64,000 nucleotides of DNA, taken from contig NC_056752.1 in assembly GCF_018687715.1 (NCBI RefSeq), positions 6,688,501-6,752,500 on the forward strand. The letters run 5' to 3'. This stretch comes from Carya illinoinensis (taxonomy: Eukaryota > Streptophyta > Magnoliopsida > Fagales > Juglandaceae). Below are positions 22,366 through 30,982 of the stretch, in pieces (positions within the stretch are counted from its first letter, which is position 1; each line of letters opens with the position of its first letter). The translations under genes and the position numbers were made by a program. The notes beneath the pieces were generated by a model. That model was not told the DNA's origin. It was given only the letters and a program-made list of their open reading frames with translations, and made no database searches.

Positions 22366-23846
22366 AAATTAAGTTTATTAGGACGAATAACAGCCCATGT
22401 GGAATTTCTTTTTGGAAACTTACCGACTTTTTTGGTCATGCCTTCCAAGTCAGTACAATAATCCTTTTGCAGATCCTCTTTCACACTAATTTTCTCAACT
22501 TCATGATCCGATTGTGTTTCATCAACCAACTCTTTGTTACCCCCCTCATCACCTTCTGCAGAAGTCAAGCGTTCCACTTGCTCTCCATCGGCATCTGGTA
22601 TCATCATCTCATCATTTAAGTTAGACCCATCCTCTAGTAGTTTTGTAACTTGAAAAGAAGGAAAATCATTATTCCTCCCTTCCCTATCTATCAGACCCAA
22701 AGTCGAAACTGCACCCTTCTCCACACACATCTCACTAATCAACTGCACACCACACTCATTCTCTTGACCCGAAAGTCCATTAGAAGAACTTGGATCCCCT
22801 GCACAAACCTGATCTAGTGAGTGTCGTGGGAGCTTAGGAGACTTACCAGATAATTCCCTTTGCACCTCCGAGCTAGCTACTTGCCCAGCTCCATTTTCAT
22901 CCTCTAGAATTCCCTTCCCATCAATATCAGGATGCTCAACGACTGCATCATCCACATGAGGAGCCAAACACTCATGTTGAACGTCGGTCTTGGGATTACC
23001 CGAATTCTTTGGGTCGGCCACAACCACCCTTTCTTCTGTTGGCTTCACATCCACTTTTACCCATCTTTTTGCTTCTCTCATCGGTTTCTTTTGGTCCATT
23101 ACCCTGCGGCATGTTTGGGCATTATGTCCCTGACACTTGCATGTAGAATAGTATGCCGGAAGTGTTTCAAAAATTATCTCCTGCCTTCTAGTTCTCGGGA
23201 CCCCTGACTTACCGATCCAGAAATAATTAATCAGAGCTTTTGAGGAATCAACTTCAAGACAAACTCGAGCACCATCTGTACGCATTGCACATGTAGTGGA
23301 GTTATCACATCGTATGAACTTGCCGATCGGGGCTGTGAGCATCTTTAACACTGAAGGCTGGTAAAAACTCAGTGGAAGTCCAGGGAGAAACACCCAAACA
23401 GGTACACACGGTGGTTCATAGTTTTCATCAAAGTTTGGTGTCCGTGCAAAAGGCCTGTAAAACGTGCCATTAACCTCACATGATTCTCTGGACAGGGCCT
23501 TGTTAAAGTCCATCTCGTTAGCCATTCTCACAAAAACATGGCGTGGACGCTGCATCGCCGACACCACGGGCATACTTGACAACCCCCAACGGCTGCGAAT
23601 GAAAGATCTCGCCGCATCTAATGAGGGCCTTTCCTTAAGGAATTTCATAACAATGGAGTAACGAAACGGTTGGGCAAGCTTTTCAATCTCCTCCACTGAA
23701 AACGTAAACACTAGCTCTCCATCAATGGTTTTTGGCTGACGGAAAGAGACCTCCATCTCCAGCAATGGTTGAGGCACTGTAGAGACTAGGTTGGCGAAGG
23801 ACCGAGCTGGGATTGCCATGGGCGGTGGGCCATCAGGGGCCGCCAT
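22362..23846 (-). CDS. LINE ORF1 protein (gag-like, DUF4283 and CCHC knuckle)
   Basis: An intact frame of 494 residues. Residues about 45-215 resemble the DUF4283-type N-terminal domain of plant L1 ORF1 proteins (SVEEIEKLAQPFRYSIVMKF; PVWVFLPGLPLSFY). A zinc-knuckle-like motif sits at 233-246, but the first Cys position is Tyr (Y233); C236, H241 and C246 remain. The rest is a long acidic, low-complexity tail ending in a basic stretch. It would package LINE RNA in the ribonucleoprotein. The stop TGA overlaps the ORF2 start ATG (shared ATGA, 22365-22362), suggesting coupled termination-reinitiation. This is a transposon gene, not a host gene. The upstream Met at 23846 is the first in frame after the element's 5' end. 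Confidence 0.88.
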   Translation of the reverse strand: MAAPDGPPPMAIPARSFANLVSTVPQPLLEMEVSFRQPKTIDGELVFTFSVEEIEKLAQPFRYSIVMKFLKERPSLDAARSFIRSRWGLSSMPVVSAMQRPRHVFVRMANEMDFNKALSRESCEVNGTFYRPFARTPNFDENYEPPCVPVWVFLPGLPLSFYQPSVLKMLTAPIGKFIRCDNSTTCAMRTDGARVCLEVDSSKALINYFWIGKSGVPRTRRQEIIFETLPAYYSTCKCQGHNAQTCRRVMDQKKPMREAKRWVKVDVKPTEERVVVADPKNSGNPKTDVQHECLAPHVDDAVVEHPDIDGKGILEDENGAGQVASSEVQRELSGKSPKLPRHSLDQVCAGDPSSSNGLSGQENECGVQLISEMCVEKGAVSTLGLIDREGRNNDFPSFQVTKLLEDGSNLNDEMMIPDADGEQVERLTSAEGDEGGNKELVDETQSDHEVEKISVKEDLQKDYCTDLEGMTKKVGKFPKRNSTWAVIRPNKLNL

Positions 23847-24186
23847 GCAGCCAAACAGACAAAACCTAGCAAGGCCAAACGAAGGAACCCTAGCAGAGCC
23901 TTATCACGTATATGGAAAGTTTTTTCACGTAGAAGGTTCCAACACTTTGTCATTTCAGTTGGACGGGTATACACACTTGTTTGACTCCATTTTAATTTTT
24001 AACATTAACCCATGAAATTAATCACGCTTATTTTATCTTCTCTTAAAAGCAATATTATCTATATGAATATTTTGAAATTCACTTTATATTTATAAATATT
24101 TCTTTTAAAAATGTTTAGTTTATGGAAAAATTAAAGTTTATAAATTGATATGATTTGTTGTCATAATATATTATATTATAAAAATT

Positions 24187-24325
24187 ATGTTATATATAGT
24201 CATTTTTATATATTCTTTTTATATTTTATTGATGTGATTGATTAAAACAGTTGTTTTATATTAAAAAAATGATATAACCAATTATATTAATAGAGTGTGG
24301 ATAAAATATACGCAAAGATACTCTA
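24187..24325. mobile_element. Palindromic MITE-like element (family M1)
   Basis: It shares TTATATATAGTCA.TTTTTATAT...TATTGATGTGATTGATTAAAACAG with the other M1 copies. The inverse half is AACCAATTATATTAATAGAGTG followed by ATACGCAAAGATACTC. Confidence 0.5.
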
Positions 24326-24699
24326 CCAGGAGTTTTTTGTAAAGTAATAGGCACTGAAAAGTCACATAGCTTAACGAGTGGAAGAAACAAATTAAACTGG
24401 AGAAATGGATCGGTGTTGGTATTGGGTGGCTCAAACTTTTTAGTATACTCGAATTAAGAAAAATGTATTTGGGTTGACTTCAAAATTACAGTGTTGCCCC
24501 TTTTGGTGAACTGTGTTTCGACTGTTATCAAGCATTTTTCCCATTGAGCAGTTCTTAGTGGCGTTCAATAGAGTCTGTTGTGGCAGCGCATTGCAATGTC
24601 AACAATTTCTCCTTGTCACCACCGTCCACTCAAATCACGCTTAGACTGTATAGTGGGATCCATCAAAACACAATATCTCTACATCGACAGTGAAAAAAT

Positions 24700-24872
24700 A
24701 TAAATGATATTTGCAGTCGTGATTGTGCAAGTGTCGTGCAGTCTTTTTGAAAAAAGTAAATTAATACGGGACCCACATGAAAAAAAATTAACTTTTTAAT
24801 CATAGAACCCACTCTTTTTCTAAATGATTGTACGGCGTTTGCACATTTTACGACTTGTATGTAGCATTACTC
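24700..24872. mobile_element. MITE with 10-bp target duplication in the orphan promoter
   Basis: GTGAAAAAAT flanks both ends (24690-24699 and 24873-24882). The paralog near 48410 reads GGTGGAAAAATGGGCACAG without the insert. The ends are inverted relatives: AAATGATATTTGCAGTCGTGATTGTGC at the left, and GAGTAATGCTACATACAAGTCG read inward from the right. A 9-10 bp duplication suggests a Mutator-type element. No coding capacity. Confidence 0.75.
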
Positions 24873-25077
24873 GTGAAAAAATGGGCACAACCATCACAGT
24901 GTTGTCACGGACTTCCTTGACTGTTTTATTGGTCTCGTGAGCTGCTTGTGTGGCTTCTTTTGCTTTACCTTTCTCTCTGACTGTGAGTGTCTCTCTTGTC
25001 TTCTTTCTCTCTAGTCGTGGATAAGGAAAAGTAGCCATGGTGAATTTCACAGCAAATTCAGCCCGTTGACGGGTCGT

Positions 25078-25078
<1 letters not shown>

Positions 25079-25144
<66 letters not shown>
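25079..25144. repeat. (CT)n microsatellite, 66 bp, in the orphan leader
   Basis: It is the paralog of the 40-bp CT tract at 48643-48682 in the leader of the intact gene. Confidence 0.96.
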
Positions 25145-25147
<3 letters not shown>

Positions 25148-25419
25148 TGAATCCATCCATTAAAGATGGACTTTCACACTCATTCTCTCTCTTTCGCTTT
25201 TTGTTGTGCCACTTTTCCCGAAAATCAAATTATCTGCACACTTTGCTGTGACTGATATTTTGGGTGTTCAAGTATCATTTACCTTTTTCTTTCCCTCTCT
25301 ATATCTTCCGGTAATCCTATGCTTTTCGGCTAAAAGACTTGGAGTCGTGCTCTTTCATGCTTCTTTTGAAGAATCCATTCTTGGGTTTCTAATTTCTATT
25401 GATTCTTGGTCTCTATTTG

Positions 25420-27686
25420 CATCCTCAGGCTCTGCATCTTCATCTGCATCAAAATCTACGGTATTAAGAAATGATACGGTAGGTAAGTAATAGACCAAAC
25501 AGTTTAAGATATGAAAATACATTCATGCCACAACAATTATGCGTGCATATGATGAAATATGAATGAGACCTAAAAATCATTTTTTCTAAAAATGATTATT
25601 TTCCAACACATGCTAAAATCTCATTTTGGCCCAAAAACCAAGTTCATTAAAAATAACATCTGTCATTTTCTCAGAAAATGGCCTAGTATAAAAATTCACA
25701 ATTTTTTCAAAAAATGGTTCACATAAATCATTTTATCCAAATCCAAATATCCAATTTTAATCGATCCGTATGCACCATGATCTCCCCTAGGGATCATCCG
25801 CTCACCCTGACTCCCTTCCTTACACCACGGGTAACGACAGTGCATGTGATTTCGTAACGAGCGATGCCCAATTCCGCTTCCAGCCTGTTGGTGGCCAAGC
25901 GTCCTCTAACCCCCTCCAGCAGAGGGGCCACAGAGTTGGCACGAGAGCGTTATCATCTCATCCAATCCCATTGTCGCTCAGTAACAACCTAGGGGATGTC
26001 ACTCAGTATATTCTACTTCAGAGTGACCATATGAGCTCCACCGAGATAATACACCATCTTGGCTTGTGGTCGTGATACACACGCACTCAGAAACCATTTT
26101 ATATATGAAAATCCAGTTTTCATTTCCAACACATGAACATGCATGCAATTATACAAAAACTCAGTTTTCATTCATGCTTATGAACATGCATGCAATTATG
26201 CAGTATATAACATGAACCCAAACAGGACATAAAAATACCAAGCACAATCTAACCTCACCAACAACTCCATCCTCCAATCCAACCAACCCTCAAACTCCTC
26301 GGACTCAACGCCCGACAAAATCAACCAAATCACAAAAAATTGTTAGTACAAAATATATTTAAATCTCAAAAAGGTATTTGAAAAATTACTTACAGTGATG
26401 AAATGAACTCTAGAAGATCAAAGGTCAAGCCAAAAGTAGCGAAGCATCTGCGGATCTATGATTTCTAAGAAATGGTTGTGGGTCTCAAAATATCTAATTT
26501 TGAACGGGGACAAACGAAGACTTAGAATGGCTAGGAAATGGCTTAGGGGTGTTGGTAAAGTTATGAAAGCCAAAAAGCATAAATCAGAGATGTAGCTCAA
26601 GGGGCTTCAAGGGTGGTGGATCAGGACTGAGGATGGGTGGGTTAGGTTGCTGGAAGGTCGGTGGTGAAGTGGTGAAGAGATAGTGACTAGTAGTGGCACG
26701 ATGGCGACGGAATGAAGGAAAAGTTGTGAGGCTTGGTGGACTTCGTGGGAGCAAACGGCTGGGAGTTAAGGGCTGAGCTTGGTGGAGGAGGGTGGCCGGC
26801 AAGACAGGAAGCTGCTATGGTGGTGGTAGCACCAAAGAGGGGCACACGACAGAGTAGAAAAATGCACAACCCAATCAGGCTACACACAGCCAGCGAGGAG
26901 AGAGAGCGTGAGGAAGGAAGGCTGGGGTGGGGGAGGTCGCCGGAGGGTGGTGGAGCTAGTGGGCTAGGCGGTGAGGTCCAGTGGCGCACGGTAGCGTTGA
27001 GGTGGAGAGAAGAAAACACATGGTAAGGGGGAAAAAGAAGTGTCGCATGCGGGCTAGGGGAAAAAGGGAGAAGAAGAAAAAGAAAAAGAGGAAAGGGAAG
27101 AAAAAGAAAAGGAAAAAGGGAAAAAAAAAAAGGGGAAGAAATTAGATCCAGTCTTTACTTCTCGAGGTCTAAAAATCGATCCATTGAAAATGATTTCAAA
27201 ACATCAATTTAAATAAAACTAATTTAAACACAATGATGAAGTAAAATAAAATAATAAAATCCAACAATAACATAATTTAAAACAAAGAGCATTTTAAATA
27301 ATAAATAATATTTTAATAACAATAAAACACATCGAATTAAATTTCACAATTAAAAGTTATAAAATAATACCACTTAAATCATCTAAAATTTAAAACAAGA
27401 AAACTCATAATCCTAAGAAATGCAATAATTAGTTAGTCAAAATATACGTAAATATGAGATATCACATTATCTCTTTCTCTCTTCCTTTACAAGGAGCTTG
27501 ATTGGTTGAGAAAAGAGCAAGAGCTAGGATGAGATGCACAAGAAGATCCAAACCAATGAGTCTCTCTATTTAACGCGTTTATCCCAAAATTGAAAAATGA
27601 AAAAGTGCGCTTTGATGGTCTTTTTTTTCGTTCTTCCAAAAATAAGATTTAAGTATCCTGGATTAGTGGGTTTGTGTCGAATTAGT
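25420..27686. other. Intergenic, no gene recognised
   Basis: The part 25500-26400 has an LTR-like look (for example CTCCCCTAGGGATCATCCGCTCACCCTGACTC at about 25782, broken here by base changes) but no paired repeat was found. The part 26584-27026 is GC-richer with overlapping Pro/Ser-rich and Gly/Arg-rich frames on both strands and no domain. A purine tract (GGGAAAAAG..) fills 27047-27143. About 27150-27470 is AT-rich. Confidence 0.4.
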
Positions 27687-28436
27687 AACTCTTGAATATT
27701 AGTTGGACCCGCATCAAGTCATTGCATGTTTCTCTTCTTCAACTGGATGATCTTTGTGCTCTTTTGTTGAGTAATTGCGAGGATCTCGAAGAATTGCCCC
27801 CACTGGAAAGGCTCAGTAGACTTCAAGTGCTTGATCTCTCTAGGACTGATATTAGAGAATTGCCAAGAGGGTTAGAGCAACTCAGTAAATTGAGGCTCCT
27901 AAACTTAAGCGATACTTACAAACTGAAAGCGATTCAAGCTCGAGTCATATCCAAGTTGTCCAGTTTAGAAGTTCTGGACCTATCAAAAAGCTACATTTAG
28001 AAAGTGAAGGGAGCGGTACAAGAGGAGGAAGCATGTTTTGAAGAGCTTCAATTCCTGGAGCGATTACAAGTCTTATCCATCAGATAGATACCGTGTTACC
28101 CTCTCCAAGATACAATTATTTCCTGGATAAATAGATTAAAAGTATTCAAAATTGACATCGGATGGGACTATTCTCCTTCAGGTATTTTCTAAGATATTTT
28201 AATTTTAAATACCATTCAAATAAAATTAATTTTAAATTTTTTTCGTTTAATTATTATGTAATTATTATAAGTTTTTAAATAAAACACAAAAAATCTTAAT
28301 TTTTTTTAATAAAAATACTATTAATAAATTATATTCGAATATTTTTTTTTTAAATTTTATAATATTTTTATTTAATATTTACTTATTTTTCTTGAAATTT
28401 AATAAAATATATTAATTCAAACCATTTTATTATTAT

Positions 28437-28620
28437 TGAGTACTGCTACAGCCACAAAGAGATTACATAAAAGTAATATCACAAATTGACCTGGTTTCAT
28501 ATAATCTATTAGATTTGTTTTATAATAAAAATAATTTTATAATCTGACGAGTCTCATCATGTTACATCAATTTATAAGATTATTTTTATGTAATTAATTT
28601 GTGACTAAAATATTTTTCAT
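28437..28620. mobile_element. MITE-like insert in the NLR intron (family M2)
   Basis: A palindromic segment: GAGATTACATAAAAGTAATATCACAAATTG at the left and CAATTTATAAGATTATTTTTATGTAATTAATTTGTGA at the right. Related sequences lie at 62510-62680 and 62840-63000 (shared TTATAATAAAAATAATTTTA and GATTATTTTTAT). No coding capacity. Confidence 0.5.
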
Positions 28621-28664
28621 TATTATTACAACAATTTTATGCAGAAAGTTACGCAGAAAGTTAT

Positions 28665-29356
28665 TAGGGGTGTAACCAGTCCGGTTTGGTCCAATTTTAG
28701 ACAAAATTTAGGACCGAATCGGTATGTACCGGTTTTGTATTTTTCAAAACTGATTATGCACCGGTTACACTCCTAAACCGGTATTCCGGTTTTACCATTT
28801 TTGGTCCGGTTCAGTCCGGTTTTACCGGTTTTAATATAGTATATAATACTATAGTGATAATATATTGTAGCATATTATAATATATATTATAATTGTATTA
28901 TAGGCTATAATGATATATTATAAAATATAATATAATGATATATTATAGTATATTATAATATATAGTGATATAGTATTAGTATAACTATTAATATGCACTA
29001 TATAATATTGATATAACTATTAATACAATAAACAAAATGATATAAGATTTTAAAATTTAATATTATATTAGTTAGTAATTTATCATATAATACAAAACTA
29101 ATTTATATATAGTTATATATTATATATAAATATTATATACAATATAAAAAATTAAAAAATATATATAAATCGGTCCGATTCAGTCTGGTCCGGTTTTAGA
29201 AAAAGAAAAATCAAAACCGAACCGATTTTGATCAGTTTTAAGAAAAATAAAATCGATACCAGACCGAACTAAACTCGGGACCGGACCGATCCCACCGGTT
29301 TGATCCGGTCTGATCCGGTTTACCGGTTTATCGGTTTTTTTTTTTTTACACTCCTA
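28665..29356. mobile_element. hAT MITE in an NLR exon (692 bp, TSD AAAGTTAT)
   Basis: It starts TAGGGGTGTAACC and ends TTACACTCCTA, hAT-like inverted termini. AAAGTTAT lies on both sides (28657-28664 and 29357-29364). The inner ends are rich in ACCGGTTT/CCGGTCCGG palindromes, and the middle is TATAATATA-rich. It splits the second LRR exon: the reading frame leaves at ..GAAAGTTAT and resumes at ..TATCGGGAAACA. No coding capacity. Confidence 0.93.
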
Positions 29357-30059
29357 AAAGTTATCGGGAAACAATATATGATAGGCTGTACTTTCGACAT
29401 GTGCCATCTCTATTTCCAATCTGGGGTGCCCAAAGATGCGTGATTATGGATGGGATTGATCTCTCGGGAGGACAAATCGGGTGGTGGTTGAGTAATGCAA
29501 GTTATCTAGACTTAAGAAGTTGTCGAGGACTGAATGAGATGCTACAAGACTTGGTCATTAACAGTGTTGGCAGAAGCTTTACATATTTAAAAAAGCTTGA
29601 GATTCGTGAGTCTGACGGAAATATTGGGATTGGAGGACGTTCAACACAGTATGACCTACTACCCAATTTGGAAGAACTTTGTCTGGGAGAAATGACAAGC
29701 GTTGAAAGCATTTCGGAACTAATCAACCATCTCGGGCTGAGATTTTGGAAACTAAAAACAATAGTTGTGATCAACTGTCGGAAGATGAAATATCTTTTCT
29801 CCCTTGGGAACTCCATTTGCACGATGCCAAACCTAGAAGCAATCTACGTATTCCATTGTTTCAATTTGAAAGAACTCTTCAATCTTCTTCCATTGCAGAA
29901 TATGGCTGATCTAGATTCTATTACCCCAAAACTACAGGAATTGGATTTGAGGAACCTTCCCAAATTAAGGTATCTTTGTAGGGGCAAAAATACCTGGCCG
30001 AGTATAGACCAGATTCACGTGATCAAGTGCGATCTTTTGAGCACTAATTACTAATTAGC

Positions 30060-30307
30060 AATAATAAGATGGAATTAAGCTAGTTGGGGGAAACGCATTG
30101 GAGCCATATGCATGAAGGCGGAACTCAATAATATTTTTGGCGTTTTTATTGATGTATTTTGTGAGTGACTTTTGATGTAATGATCAGCTAATTGTTTATG
30201 TACATTAACTTCTGTTTTTATAGTTAGGATAGATGGAAATGCACCTCAACATAAATAGCTTCTTTAGGAGAACTTGATGTCTAAATTTGGTTGAGCACCT
30301 CTTCTTC

Positions 30308-30341
<34 letters not shown>

Positions 30342-30890
30342 GGAGAAAAAGCTCTACTTATATTAGCTGCATGCATTCTGTATAAAATAACAAATACGTA
30401 AAAAACTTTCCCCCGGCCCAAACCATATCACGTTTCCCTTAAAAGTTAGAATACAACTCTTTTATAAATTTTTTACAACTAATTTTTTTTTTTTAACGTA
30501 GTGTTATTTTCGGAAAAAAAAATGTTATTTTTACGACTATATTTTATAAAAAATATATATATATCCTCATTCTAAAGCATAATTGTTAAATAGCTTTACA
30601 AAATAGTTGTTTTCATCATTATTTTACACCAATAAGGCTCATGACTAGAAGCTCGTGGCAATGCAAAATCTCAGCATTAACCGACATCCAACTTAATTAT
30701 AACTCGGTTGGCCATACCTAGAAGTTTAACTTCGACGCTACCATTTTTTATATCTAGATAATTGTGAATCAATCTCGTTTTAAGCTTTAGTTTAGAATCT
30801 GAAAGTCAAAGTTAAAAAGACAAGAAATTGCTTCTATAATATTTATAATATATTTAATATATATTATTCAAAAAATCTATAGGATAGATG
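30060..30890 (+). repeat. 3' flank of the NLR pseudogene (copy 2 of 1-1030)
   Basis: It matches the window start over most of its length, with shared GAGTGACTTTTGATGTAATGATC, TTATGTACATTAACTT, ACCGACATCCAACTT and AAAAAATCTATAGGATAGATG. It also holds a pyrimidine tract (30300-30342). Similarity to copy 1 ends right after GGATAGATG. Confidence 0.75.
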
Positions 30891-30891
30891 T

Positions 30892-30975
30892 ACTACAACA
30901 AAATTGAGATTTAGTAACGTTTTAGAATTGGTAACAGTCCTTAAGTCTTGATATGTTACTGCATTCTGTGGCAAC
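30892..30975. mobile_element. Possible CACTA-type terminus (weak)
   Basis: TACTACAACAAAATTGAGATTTAG resembles the CACTACAA(G/C)AAAA terminus of plant CACTA (En/Spm-like) elements, with C to T at the first base. No second end or transposase was found. It sits at the left edge of the gypsy-derived block. Confidence 0.3.
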
Positions 30976-30982
30976 AGACTTT

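Larger units (their letters stand above)
17923..23957 (-). mobile_element. Near full-length L1-type LINE (6035 bp) with ORF1, ORF2 and poly(A)
   Basis: On the minus strand: a short leader of about 110 bases, ORF1 (23846-22362), ORF2 (from 22365) with endonuclease, RT, zinc-binding region and RNase H, then a 3' UTR and a poly(A) tail of 36 (T at 17923-17958 on the plus strand). GTTGGACGG flanks the element at 17914-17922 and 23958-23966. The paralogous empty site at 47220-47228 reads GGATGGTTGGACGGGTACATACC. Length, an intact ORF1 and few lesions suggest a recent insertion after the segmental duplication. Confidence 0.95.
23967..25419 (+). promoter_or_regulatory. Orphan duplicate of the PUB5-type promoter and leader (no gene follows)
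   Basis: This is homologous to 47229-48963, the region just upstream of the intact U-box gene. Shared landmarks: TTTGACTCCATTTTAATTTTTAACATTAACCC at the left, TACAGTGTTGCCCCTTTTGGTGAAC, TTAGACTGT.TAGTGGGATCC, GGGCACA.CCATCACAGTG, the leader CCATGGTGAATTTCAC, a CT tract and CTGTGACTGATATTTTGGG. Similarity stops at TCTCTATTTG (25419; 48963 in the other copy), inside the leader exon. No U-box coding exon follows. Whether it is transcribed cannot be told. Confidence 0.82.
27687..30054 (+). pseudogene. NLR (CC-NBS-LRR type) resistance-gene fragment: LRR region only
   Basis: The leucine-rich repeat half of an RPS2/RPS5-like NLR. Exon a (27687-28181) gives NCEDLEELPPLERLSRLQVL and DIRELPRGLEQLSKLRLLNL, but has stops at 27998 and 28081. 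A GT..AG intron follows (28182-28644, donor CAG/GTATTT, acceptor ATGCAG). Exon b (28645-30054) continues with VPSLFPIWGAQ, LPNLEELCLGEM, LKTIVVINCRKMKYLFS, MPNLEAIYVFHC and LQELDLRNLPKLRYLC, ending at a normal C-terminal stop. A hAT MITE splits exon b near its start. The coiled coil, NB-ARC and first LRRs are absent, so it cannot signal. Its 3' flank is duplicated at the window start, pointing to a local NLR cluster. Confidence 0.85.

Noticed and set aside
26584..27026. Overlapping Pro/Ser-rich and Gly/Arg-rich frames of 72-110 codons on both strands
   Set aside because: Both strands are open because the DNA is locally GC-rich and low in complexity; no domain, no splice context and no paralog support a gene.
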